Shown piece after piece: positions 12,081 to 23,208 of a stretch of DNA of 64,000 bases. The position numbers and the translations under genes are program-made. Numbering within the stretch: the stretch's first letter is position 1; every line of letters begins with the position of its first letter. The DNA is from Neocallimastix lanati (nom. inval.) (taxonomy: Eukaryota; Neocallimastigomycota; Neocallimastigomycetes; Neocallimastigales; Neocallimastigaceae), in contig JACVTC010000001.1 in NCBI GenBank assembly GCA_016946835.1, positions 542,501 to 606,500 of the forward strand, written 5' to 3'. Under the pieces are notes generated by a model. That model was not told the origin of the DNA. It did no database searches and was given only the letters and a program-made list of their open reading frames with translations.

Positions 12081-13810
12081 TTCTGGATTGTAGGGAGGTG
12101 AATAAATTTTTATTCATTCCATTATCTTTACAAAATCTGGTAAGCTTTTTATTTCTATATTTCTTAGCATTTTCAGACTTATAAATTTTTACTTTTTTAT
12201 CATTATAAATATTATTTAAATATTTAATAAAATAAATAAGTAAAACAATTGTTTCTTATTTATTTTTCATTAGAAAAATCCATCTTTTATGCGATTTTTC
12301 ATTAATTACTGTTAGTATAAATCTTTTTCAGTAATTGAATCATTAATTGGTCCAATAATGTCAGAATATATTACTTCAAGCATTTTTGTTGCTTTTGGAG
12401 TTTCTTTGTTATGTGGGAATCGTTTTAATTTTGCGATTTTACAGTCAATATATTTTGATTCTTTAATGTTATGGTTCATTTAAATTTTCTAAATAATAAT
12501 TGCCTAATCTTCTATGCCATAATTTACTTTCATTATTTAATTTATTTATCTTCATTATATTACTTTTTATATTTTCTTTTATTAAATCATCATGTATTGC
12601 TGTAATTAATGATTCATTGCTACTATTTGATAAAAATGGTCCTATAGTTTTGTATAGGTTATCTATTAATGTAATTTTAACTGGAATATTATTAATTGAT
12701 TCAGTTAGAGTCTAAATGCCTAATTTAGTTCCAGAATCATATAACTAGTAGGACTTATCATATAAATTAATTGAAGAAATGTTTTTTAATACTCTTGACT
12801 CGTTATTTTTATAATTAATTAAATATACTAATTTATGAGAATAATTAATGTTATTTTTAAACAAAGTCTTTATATCTTCATAATCTATATTAGCATTATA
12901 TTGTTCATTTATATTATACTTTTTAATTATTCCAGTATAATATGTTCCTTTGCCTTTTTTCTTTGAAGATGACTGATTATAATTATTGTTTTAATTATTG
13001 TTATATTCTCTTCCTTGGAATACTCTTGATTTATATATTTATTAAATTTACTAATTTTATTTAACTCGTTAAACAAGCAATCAGAAGTATTGTGATTATT
13101 TTTATTACATATATAACAGTATTTTTTATCTTCTTTCTTTGCCTGGTAGTTTCTTTTATTATTATTTCTTTTATTCTTATGGAAATTACCAGCATAATCT
13201 ATTTCCATTGGATCATTCTGAGGTTGGTCATATGAGTTCCATTGTTGGATATAAGCAAGTTTGTTTATATCTTCCTCTATTTTCATATTGATAGTAGTAA
13301 AATTATCTTTATCAGTAATAGTAAATTTATTTGTATAATCCTCTGGTATAGCTTAAAATAGGTATATTCATTTTTCATCTTCAGATAAGTGGAATTTAAT
13401 ATTATTTATGTTTTCGAAGATATCTTTTAACTGATCATTCATGTCTAAAATTCCTTGTTTATTAGTTGTTTTTATTGAGTTTAATTTTTTCAATCAATGA
13501 GGAATCAGTAGTTGAACTACAATACTTCTTTAAATTTGATATAATTTTATAGGAAGTATTTAGTTCTACTATTTTTCTATGGATATTAATATTTATTGAA
13601 TTTAGAATTTTAGATACAACTTTTGCATCCTTTTTAATTTGTTCTTTTTTATCATTTGGTGGATTATCAATATCCACGTTATTCAATATATTTTCTTTAA
13701 TATAGTGTAATAAGCCTTCCTTTATTAGTTCAGTACACAGATAATTGAACCATAACTCATAATTATCTGGGCCCTATAATATTATATTATTATTAATTTC
13801 GCTCATGGGA
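12080..13810 (-). mobile_element. Ty1/copia relic B (gag, zinc knuckle, pre-integrase)
   Basis: Reverse strand. A UBN2-type copia gag starts near the ATG at about 13807 (MSEINNN) and is well preserved to about 12930. It ends in a zinc knuckle (CYICNKNNHNTSDC) near 13070-13115. Further in, 12300-12800 carries the GAG-pre-integrase segment (LWHRRLG) and a start of integrase (SDIIGPI). RT and RNase H are absent. Its gag start lies only about 50 bases from the subtilisin pseudogene, with no LTR between. The copy is old and truncated, with many breaks (around ten). Confidence 0.75.
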
Positions 13811-13829
13811 AAATAATAAATTTTTAATG

Positions 13830-14262
13830 ATGACAGTTTTGCTTTTTTAATGACTCATTGACTTGCCTTCTCTTTGATATATTCAAGAACATGAATGAGA
13901 CTTTCTATGGAATCATCCACATCAATTATATGTATATTGACATTTTTAGCAACCCCGTAATTTTTACCACTAACTATGGAAGCTACAGCAGTACCATGGG
14001 CAGCATATAGATCTTCCGAATCTTCTTCGTTACCAGTACAGTATCTCATTTTCACCGGATCATGAACTTCATCAAAATCATCTTCTGTGATGATATCATC
14101 ACTCGTGACATTTCTGTTGGTTAGTGAAAAATTATTATGGTTTATGATAATACCATTATCAATAAACATCGACACCTTTTCCAGCATTTTCTGGAAAGTA
14201 GTAGAAAGTGTCGTAAGTTTTGATGATATTGGAATAATACTTACCCCATGAAATAAGCAATA
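13830..14262 (-). pseudogene. Subtilisin-like serine protease (S8) fragment
   Basis: This is the only host-type gene recognised. Family S8 proteases cut peptide bonds with an Asp-His-Ser triad and are usually secreted or vacuolar in fungi. On the reverse strand the Asp block (IDNGIIINHNNF) lies near 14155 and the His block (HGTAVASIVSGKNYGVAK) at about 13965-14003. The Ser block (GTS.A.P) is absent because the frame ends near 13855, close to copia relic B. N-terminal to the Asp block the frame shifts at about 14160: the neighbouring frame carries FPENAGKGVDVY at 14162-14197, which is what should precede that block. Upstream residues to about 14262 (ISWGKYYSNI) look like the propeptide-catalytic junction. 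The gene is therefore truncated at both ends and frameshifted. Retroelement relics flank it on both sides. S8 identity is well supported; finer assignment is not possible. Confidence 0.8.
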
Positions 14263-14389
14263 AATGGTGAAAGGCACTTCTTTGAATTTTTACTTCAGTT
14301 TTTTCCCAGTTGATGTCTTTTTTTATTTCTTAAAGATATATTTAGATAAGACTATTAATTTGGAGCATAATTCTTAAAATTTCAAAGAA

Positions 14390-15600
14390 CTTCATCTATC
14401 GATTGTAGCTAAGCTTAGAATAGACAAAGCTAAAGCTGAAACCAAAGAAGAAAGGACTAAGGAAATAAAAGAAATATCTGTTTGCTCTATCGGAAAAAAT
14501 ACAGAAAAACCAAAAGTAATGGATCTACATCCATTACTTTTAAGGACATTGAATCTACATTCAATGTTCCTTCTAAAATTTACATTGATTATGGTTCAAG
14601 AATCAATTTAATCTTGAAATCCTTTTAAAAAAGTTACATAACAAACCGAAGCCCGTATGAATGTCTACTTGTTCTGCTGTCCAAGTCCTCTCCAATGTTG
14701 ATCCCACTTCTGGACTAATCTATAGATTACCTTTAACCATTGTCTTTTTCTCGTTTGATGCAATTTTCCCTCTGGTGGACAAATATGATCTGATGAATTT
14801 CCCGAAGATCAAAAATGGTGAATTAATTAATTTAGTTATTATTAAGAATGAAAATAATCTTGAAAATAATGTTGAAGATAGGATTGTAAATATTTCAATG
14901 AATAATAAAATAAATATTAAGTATATTGTTGGAGAACTATTAATATACGATTTTTCAGACGAAGAAATGGATTGTAATATTACATTGGAAAAGTTGTACA
15001 GTGAAAGAATTTGGATTATTCATACTGAGTTTCTTATGAAAGTAAAAGAATTATTTAAATCATATTACAATTTTGTATCCTTAAGCACTAACGAATATCC
15101 AAATCGAATTTGTTTCCCCATTCTATCACTTTGAAGGTAGGCGATGAACTAGTCATACAACGTTCGTACAGACTATCAAAAGCTAAAGCCAATGTATTTT
15201 AAAACAAGAACTTACAAAGTTAATTAACAAAAAAATGATACCCTTCTCATTCACCCTGGTCCGCTCCTGTTATTCTTATTCTCAATAAAAATGGTATATG
15301 GCGCCTTTGTATTTATTATCACCGTCTGAACGAGATGATCATCAAAGATTCTAACACTATTCCATTTATCAAAGAAATCTTATTCTCTGTGAGTGAGATA
15401 TTAGGTCTATTTCTACTTTCGACCTATTTTCTGGATATCACCAAATACCAATGAGGGATAATGATATTGAAAAGACCAGTTTTACAACAATGTTTGGAAA
15501 TTATAATGTAGAAATATTCATAAAAAGAATATTGTAACATACTACTCCTAGAAGACTTCAAGGGACGAAGTCTTATCTTTAGGGGGGAGATTTGGTACAA
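14390..15600 (+). mobile_element. Ty3/gypsy protease-RT relic
   Basis: Forward strand. A retropepsin-like segment (DYGSRINLI) lies near 14585, followed by an open stretch at 14661-15134 that fits the protease-RT connecting region. Reverse transcriptase begins at about 15230: SPWSAPVILILNKNG and WRLCIYYHRLNEMIIKDS are the conserved first RT motifs of gypsy elements. A purine run AGGGGGGAGA at 15581-15590, then TTTGG, looks like a polypurine tract at an LTR start. The copy has lost most of RT and all integrase. It is cut at 15604 by copia element C. It is old, with several breaks. Confidence 0.75.
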
Positions 15601-15603
15601 GAC

Positions 15604-15780
15604 TGTTAAAATTATAGTAAATAAGATTAAGCACATTATTCTTTATTATAGATAAAATTTATATAAATACATGTAATAATTATCATTTTAAAGGTGATTC
15701 CTCCTTATTAAATAAAATATTATTATTAAAACAAATAATAAAATTATAAAGAGTTCATTTAGAACTTCATATTTTTAACA
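15604..15780 (+). repeat. 5' LTR of copia element C
   Basis: 177 bases, TGTTAAAATTATAG... to ...TATTTTTAACA. It matches the 3' LTR at 19348-19529. Confidence 0.92.
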
Positions 15781-15795
15781 GATTAAGAGTCTCAT
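15781..15795 (+). promoter_or_regulatory. Primer-binding site of copia C, complementary to tRNA-Lys(CUU) anticodon arm
   Basis: GATTAAGAGTCTCAT directly follows the LTR. Its complement ATGAGACTCTTAATC equals the anticodon stem-loop of a typical eukaryotic tRNA-Lys(CUU). The sites at 59921 (identical 15 bases) and 50685 (13-base core) are the same. The tRNA match is from memory of the conserved sequence. Confidence 0.75.
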
Positions 15796-18700
15796 AGAAG
15801 GGACTATAAACATTATATAATGAAATTGTTAATTTAAATATTTAATATATTAAAAACTTTATTTCAAAATTATTTCATATTAAATAAATAAATATAAATT
15901 ATATTTTATTAAATTTTTATTAAAAAATTAATGTTTAAGATCATGGGTAAAAAAAAATCTCATGAAATATCCGAAGTAATTTCTGCTTCTTCCTCTTCTA
16001 CCCCAACAGTACTCAAGATGAATTACTAAAGGATAATGAAAAGACTTCACAAAAGGAAATTTTAATATCCAATTATGATTATAAATATTTATTAATTAAA
16101 TATGTATTATAAAGAATTTAAATTAACTAATGAAAATTTTGAAGATTAGTACATTGAATTAAAACGTCATTTAATCGCTCAAGATTATTACGAATATATT
16201 GATAAAAATTTCGTATATGATGAAATGACGAGAAAACAGATTAAATATGATAATGCAGTCCAAACCATTATCTCTAGTAGTTTAGATACTGAATCTAAAA
16301 AATATTTAAAAGGCTATAGAACTGCTTATCAAATGATTGAAAGATTGAAAAACAATTTTATAAATCAGGAGAATCTTTAATTAATTTATTAAATCAAAAA
16401 ATTAAAAATTTAAAAATTAGTAATAATAACTATATTTTATATTTAAAAACTTTATTTAAACAATATGATTTCGAATGTGATAAATTAAAAAGAAATAGAC
16501 TTTTAGAAAATGATAAAATAATTTATGCATGCGCAAAGCTCCGTAACATTGTATTTAATTTTACTATTACTTATAAATACAAAACATTTGATGAACTTCA
16601 GCAGGACCTACAAAATATGTGAGACCATGAAGAAAGAATTAATAATTACTTAAACCCCCAAAACAATAATATAGTTCAAACTAATTTTGAAAATAACAAA
16701 ATAAATTATATTTCTAATAATAAGCGTAGTGATCACAGAAATAATTTTCATAATAAACAAAATAATGCAAATAATAATAGTAAAAATACTAAATCAAAAT
16801 ACTGTTTATTATGCCATAAAGATAGACACCTACTTGAATACTGTTTTTATAACCTCCTTAATAAAAATGGGAATAATAAAAATAAAAATTTAACAAATTC
16901 AAAAAATATTAATTTTAATAGAAATAAATATCACACAAACAAAATAAATGGATATCTTGATGATTCCGAAAATTTTTCTGACTCTAAAGAAGATGAATAT
17001 ATTAGTTTTACAGGAAACATTTCATTATTAGCAAATAATTTAAAATGCAATAGTTTATCAGTAAATAATGATGAAACCTCCTGGATTATTGATAGTGGTA
17101 CCGGATTAAATCTTACAAATAATTTAAATCAATTAGAAAATATTCACCTCTAATGATAAAACTATTATTTATCCAAACGGTTATACTGACAATATAAAAT
17201 GTTTGGGAACTTATAACGGTAAATTCAAAAACTCAAAATTTAAATTATCAAATGTGCACTATGCACCTAATATCAAAAATAATTTAATTTCAACGCATCA
17301 CATTTTAAGTTTTGGAAATAAAATTATTATGGATAATATCAAAAATAGAGACAGATTAATAATTATTGATAAAAACAACAAAATTATTGCTAATATTTAT
17401 GCTAATGATGAAAACTTATTTATGTTTAATACAACTCCAAATTTTAATAAAATTAATTCTGATATTAAAATTTTAAATTCCGATATTAATAATAATTATT
17501 CTGTAAATAATATAGATTTTGATTTATAGCATTCACGTCTAGGACATTTTAATAATTTTAATAATATTAAAAATTTTTGTTTTAAAACATACTTCCTTTC
17601 ACAATAAAAAGGAATGTCCTGAATGCAAAATTAGCAAACTTAAAAAAAATCATTTTCTTCTTCTGAATCTTATACAACCCAACCTTTAGAATTAGTCCAC
17701 ACTGATGTAGTTGGTAAATTAGATACTTCTTTTCTAGGCTATAACTATTATCTTACTTTTCTTGATGACTACTCTCCGAAATGCTGGATTTATCTTTTAA
17801 AAAATAAATCTGATGTTTATGACAAATTTATTGAATTTTATAAATTAACATCTAATTTATAATTTACCTATCAAAACTTTCAAGTCAGATAATAGTGCTG
17901 AATATATCAATAAAAATGTTATTTCTTTTTTAAACAATCATGGAATTAGTTTCATTCATTCTATTCCTGGTTATCCTTAACAAAATGGACGTGCCTAACG
18001 ATTAAATCAAACATTGAATAATTGTGCAAAAACTCATCTCAATTCTGCCAAATAGCCACTGTCATTTTGGGATTCTGTTATAAAATGTGCTGTCTTTTTG
18101 TATAACTCTAACCCTCATTCCAGTGTAAATTTCAAAATTCCTAATGAACTATTTTTTAATAAACTTATAATAATAAAAATAAGGTATGGCTATTAAAAAA
18201 GGCATTATACTGTCTAAAAACAGGCTAGACGAATATGGAATGAAGAAATCACAAATTTCTTAAAGTCAATTGGATTTAAACAATACAAATCTGACAAATG
18301 TCTATTTGGAAAATATAATAAAAAATAAATTAATAGGATTATTAACATTATATGTTGACGATATCTTAATAACTGGAGAAGATTATAAAATCAAAATCAT
18401 TATTAATAAATTAAAAAAATAAATATACAATTTCAAAAGAATCTGATGCAAGAAAAATTATCGGAATAAATATTTACAAAACTAAAGATGGTTATAAAAT
18501 AAATCAAGAAGATTATATAAATAAAATTATTAAAAATTATAATATGAATAAAACTAAATGAATCAATTATCCTTGTAGAAAAATTTCAAAATATGAAAGA
18601 ATAAATGAAAAACCTGTTGATGTTGGAAAATATAAATCTCTTTTAGGTTCACTTTTGTATGTCGCTATTAAATCCAGACCTGATATTACTTATGCAGTTA

Positions 18701-19347
18701 ACCAAGCATTAAGAAATGGCGAACATCCAACAACAATAGATTATAAAGCTCTATTATGATTTACATAATTTAAAAGTTACAATTCACAAATCAATTCATT
18801 ATAATGGAAAAAATAAATAAGTTGGATTTTCAGATGCAGACTATGCAAATGACGAAGCTACAAGAAGATCAGTTAGTGGTTATATATTTTTACTTAGTAA
18901 TAGTCCTATTTCATGGAAATCTCAAATTCAAAGAAATGTTACTCTTTACACTGCTGAAGCTGAATTTGTTAGTTAAACTGAATGTGTTAAACATGGTATA
19001 TGGTTAAAAAATTTATTTGAAGAAATTACTAACAAAAATGTATTAATAAAAATTAAAGTAGATAATAAAGCTTGTATAGCAATTGCTAAAGATGAAAATA
19101 ACAATGGAAGATGTAAACATATTGATACAAGATATAAATTTATTCAAGAAAAAATAAAAGAAAAGAACAAAAAATTAGAATATGTTAGAACTACTGAAAT
19201 GCTTGCTGATCCATTGACTAAACCAGTTTCTGGCATTAATATTAAAAATTCAATGATATATGATAATTAAATAAATTAAATAATAAATAAAAAGTATTTA
19301 TAAATTATTGATAATAAAATTTTAATAAAGTCATAATATAAGGGGAA

Positions 19348-19529
19348 TGTTAAAATTATAGTAAATAAGATTAAGCACATTATGCTTTATTATAGATAAA
19401 ATTTATATAAATACATGTAATTATCATTTTAAAGGTGATTCTTCTTTATTAAATAAAATAATAAAATATTATTATTAAAACAAATAATAAAATTATGAAG
19501 AGTTCATATAGAACTTCATATTTTTAACA
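19348..19529 (+). repeat. 3' LTR of copia element C
   Basis: 182 bases matching the 5' LTR, with an extra 8-base and a missing 3-base stretch. It is preceded by the purine-rich AAGGGGAA (19340-19347), the expected plus-strand primer. Confidence 0.92.
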
Positions 19530-21370
19530 AGGACCAATTTTTATAATAAAATTAGATATAGCTAATTATAATATAAAATTTTAAAATATAAATTATTAGT
19601 CAGTAAAAATTAATTAATAAATTTAAAGATTAATATTTTTGTATTTTATTAAAAATTGTGTTTTATTATAAAACTTATTTACTAATATTATTATAAATAT
19701 TATTTGAAAATCTAAACAACCGTTCAAATTGGAACAATTTAATTTTTATTTTGAAATTTTATTGAAAAATATAACTAAATATTAAAATTTAAAAATAATA
19801 AAATAATTTTAAATTATTGATTATCCTATAGATATCTTCTTTTTTTTACGATTTGAATTAGTAAATATATAATTAATTTATTATTAATGATAGTGAATAA
19901 TAGTGATGTCCTTTTTCAAATATAGTTGATTGTCAATATTTCATTCAATAACCTTATTTAAAATTTTCTGAATAATTAATTGATACTGTTATTTTAATGA
20001 AAAATAATAAATTTTGAAAATAATAAAATAAAACAATTTATTTTCAATTATTTTATTTATATAATTTCTTAAATTAAAAAGATTTTATATTAATTAATCA
20101 AAAATATTCATTTTATTTCAATTAATTATTTTGAATAATAATTTAAATTAATAATCAATTTTATTTAATATTCGACCTTTTATTTATTATTGTACTTAAT
20201 TGCAATTTCGTCAAGTTCTAAGTGATATACATATTATTATTGTTTTATTATTTTGAATTAAACTTTTTTCTTAATATTTTATTTTTTATATTTATACAGT
20301 TTTAACTAATACATCGATTAAAATAATGAAATTTAAATGTATTTATATTTTTTCATGATTACAATTTAATATATCATTTCTATCTAATTTACATATATTA
20401 TTATTTATTTATAAACAAAATGTTTATTAATAATTTTTTAAATAATAATTAATTAAAACTAAATTATAATTAATTCAATAAACTTTCAACTTATTTACAA
20501 TAATAATTAAATTCAATAAAAACTCATTTATTATCTATTAATTATTTAAAAATTATTAATATTAATGTTTATATATTTATAATTCAAACTATATTTATAA
20601 ACTATTTAAACTAATTTTAACTATTTAAAACTATTCCGAAATTAATTTAAAAGTAATTTAAACTAACCAAACTAAATTAACCTAATTAAATAAAATAACT
20701 AAATTAAATAATCTAGACTAAATTAACTAACTTAAATAAATTATTTATATAAATTTATTATCCAAAATTCCTTACATAATAATTTTTCCTTTTGAAAAAT
20801 TTACATAAATTTATAATTAATTATCATATATGTAAATCATAAATTTATGTAATTATATTGCATTAATTAATTATTATATAATTAATTATTAAAGATTTTA
20901 CTAAATCTTTACATATATTATCTAAATAAATAATTTATTGGCTTAATTATTTATATACAAATTAAAAATTATTTAAATATCAACTAAAGTTTTATTTGGA
21001 TTGAGGTTAATTAGTTGTGATTCATATATAATAATAAAATTTATATTAAAATAAAGAAAACATTAAATATTTATAAATTTATCAAATGAAACAAAAAATT
21101 AGTTTTAAATGTAATAATAGACTTATCAATTGAAAGATTTATTATTAAAATAATAAAAAATAACATCAGAATTAGAGAAATTATAGGTTTTTTTTATTAA
21201 AAAAAATAGTCTTTTAAAATATTAATTTTATTTTTATTTAAACTTTTCTTTTTTATTAAAAAGCCGTAAAATAATTAAAGAATTTTTACATGATTTTATA
21301 TTTTAAATTTACGTTTAATCTGTATTTAATATATTTAAAAATAATAATTATATATTTAATTTTTTTATTT
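19530..21370. other. AT desert, nothing recognised
   Basis: Nearly pure A/T with no protein-like frame. The first bases after 19529 may continue the gypsy LTR split by element C (GGTACAAGAC on the left, CCAATTTTTATAA on the right), but this cannot be shown. Confidence 0.45.
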
Positions 21371-21379
21371 TTGATCATT

Positions 21380-21800
21380 AGATTAGATTAAAGAATCGAT
21401 TAATTAGGGTCATTTCAATTATTTCTTGGAAGAAATCGATTTTACTTAATTAATGCGATGATAGGATATGGATAGAATATCAATCAAAAATTTATATATG
21501 TTTTTCTATCTAATCTTTTCCTCAATAAGAGATTTGTTAAGATTAGAAAATACGTTTTATTAAATATAAAACGTATTTTAACCTTATTTTCGAAAAAAAT
21601 ATAAACATGAGTAATTATTATTATTATTATAAAAATATAATAACAATAATAGAATAAAAAAACTTTTAATAATTTTATTATTAATAAAATAAATTTTTAA
21701 TAAATCAAATTTTAGAAATTAAATATATTCTCTTTATAATAATTTGGTGTAAACTCGATTATATAAATTGGAATAATAGGTAAGTATGATTCTTTTCTAA
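21380..21800 (+). repeat. LTR-like dispersed repeat, related to 48990-49310
   Basis: Shares with 48990-49310 the order TTACTTAA.TAAT, GATATGGATA or ATATGGATAAAATAT, then CTAATCTTTTCCT.AATAAGA, TTGAGATTAGAAA or TTAAGATTAGAAA, and finally a TATA-like ATATAAA. It is probably a U3 region of the same LTR family. Boundaries are unclear. Confidence 0.45.
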
Positions 21801-22730
21801 TTTTTAATATTAGCAGTTTGAGCAAATATTAATGATAATAATTTAATTATAATTAATTTTATAATTAAATTATTTCACAAAATTTGATTAACAATGAAAT
21901 TATTAAAAATCACAATAAAAACTCAATTAAGACTTAACCTGAATAAAATACAATAAATCCAAATTTAGAAAATTACTTTAATTATAAAATTATTATATCA
22001 AAAATAAATTAAAAGCAAATTAAAACAAATTAAACAATAATTAAAATAAATTTTTAGAAAAAGACAAAATAATTAAAATTCTATTTAAACACCAAAATAA
22101 TTATAAATTAGTTATAGTAGATAAAATCAAAAAAGAAAACAATTAAATAGTTAAAACTATAATAATAAACAAAATATTAAAAATTAGCAAATTAATTATT
22201 CTTTGTAAGCAATTGTAAATAAATTAATTATACATTATTTATATTTTTTTATTTATTTTTATTTTTATTTTAATTATTTTTTTAATAAATATTTTCCTTG
22301 TTTAGTTATTTCTTTTGTCTATTATTATTATTAAATTTCTTGTTATAATATAAATACTTATATAATAATATAAAATTAGTTTAGTTGTTATTATAAATGT
22401 AGTAAAAATAATAACGAAATATCGTATTAATAAAATAATAATAAAAATTATTTAGTAATAATAAATATTAATAAATAATAATGAATGTTAATAATAAACA
22501 CAAAGAAAATTTGTAATTGTGAAATATTATTTACAATTAAGTTCAAAACTAATATAATAATAATTTAATTAATAATAATATTAAAACATCAATTACTTAT
22601 ATTTAATAAAACTTGATATACATCACTTTTAAAGTAATAACTTCAAATTAAGATAATAGAATCGCTTATTTAATGATACGGGCTGGAGCTAAAACACTAA
22701 GATATTCAAAACAAAAAATAAATTCTAAAA
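21801..22730. other. AT desert, nothing recognised
   Basis: No gene, tRNA or clear repeat is seen. A short GC-richer patch (GATACGGGCTGGAGC, about 22676-22690) lies just left of the SINE's target duplication and is unexplained. Confidence 0.45.
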
Positions 22731-22748
22731 CACAAAGATAAATATAAA
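22731..22748. repeat. Left target-site duplication of SINE
   Basis: The 18 bases CACAAAGATAAATATAAA recur exactly at 23191-23208 on the other side of the element. Confidence 0.85.
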
Positions 22749-23190
22749 ACATAGACTTGCACATATGGGTACCCATCTCCCATATGGCCATACAGTTATT
22801 AATTAACTGTAAGGTGATGAGTTATTGGCATACTGTATCAGCTTCGCCGCTCTCAATCGTCGTTACACACTGCCCGGAGATGCATTCCTAACGTTCCTAC
22901 ATATATCTCTAATGACCACGAGCATCAGAACGGAACCATTAACTCCTCCCTAGTGGGTGTAATCATTGGCGATTGGAAATTTTACAATCATCAAGGTCTA
23001 TGCTTCAATTCAAAGCGTAGTATCAGGGTTGGGTGAAATAATCATCTGAGGGAAAGCCTTATGAACATCACGTGTGGTCTCATGATATCCCAGGATAGAA
23101 ACCTCATCCGATTATTTGGTGCCATGCCGAGGATTCGAACCCCGCCCTCTACAGTGACCTGTATCGTCCTAACCGACTGGACCAACATGG
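22749..23190 (-). mobile_element. tRNA-derived SINE, reverse strand
   Basis: A 442-base island, far richer in G+C than its surroundings, is flanked by perfect 18-base direct repeats. Its 5' end on the reverse strand is a tRNA-like head with matched A and B boxes (see separate entry). The rest, about 370 bases, has no open frame with protein character and no match elsewhere in the window. The 3' end is short and lacks a long poly-A; it closes near AAGTCTATG before the duplication. A tRNA head, unrelated body and long perfect target duplication are the hallmarks of a SINE moved by LINE machinery. No LINE is visible here, so its partner must lie elsewhere. Perfect duplications and good internal promoters suggest a young insertion. 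Confidence 0.85.
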
Positions 23191-23191
23191 C
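23117..23191 (-). ncRNA. tRNA-like head of SINE with A and B boxes
   Basis: The acceptor stem pairs GCCATGT (23185-23191) with GCATGGC (23121-23127), followed by a discriminator A and an encoded CCA (23117-23119). The A box TGGTCCAGTCGG (23173-23184) fits TRGYNNANNNGG exactly, and the B box GGTTCGAATCC (23131-23141) is perfect. The D stem GTCC/GGAC and T stem CGGGG/CCTCG pair. The anticodon arm is odd: TACAG and CTGTA pair around only four loop bases (GTCA), so it would not make a normal anticodon. A functional tRNA is therefore unlikely; a pol III promoter is likely. The first base overlaps the target duplication. Confidence 0.8.
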
Positions 23192-23208
23192 ACAAAGATA
23201 AATATAAA
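23191..23208. repeat. Right target-site duplication of SINE
   Basis: Exact copy of 22731-22748. The first base is shared with the start of the tRNA-like head, so the true duplication may be 17 or 18 bases. Confidence 0.85.

Larger units (their letters stand above)
15604..19529 (+). mobile_element. Ty1/copia element C with both LTRs
   Basis: An almost full-length fossil. It has two LTRs (15604-15780 and 19348-19529) bounded by TGTTA...TAACA. Flanking pentamers AAGAC and AGGAC resemble a 5-bp target duplication with one difference. Internal parts on the forward strand are: primer site at 15781; gag from the ATG at 15943 with a zinc knuckle near 16800-16850; protease (WIIDSG) near 17083; pre-integrase near 17525; integrase about 17690-18150; RT (YVDDILITGE) near 18350; RNase H about 18810-19260; and a polypurine tract AAGGGGAA before the 3' LTR. 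The two LTRs differ at about five positions plus two small indels, so insertion is moderately recent. The coding part is broken in well over ten places. It lies in the end of the gypsy relic on its left. Confidence 0.93.

Noticed and set aside
14184-14240. Perfect-looking 54-base intron (GTAAGT...TTTCCAG, reverse strand) inside the subtilisin fragment.
   Set aside because: The text between the signals is itself the expected protein in the neighbouring frame and runs on into FPENAGKGVDVY. A frame change near 14160 explains the region better than an intron.
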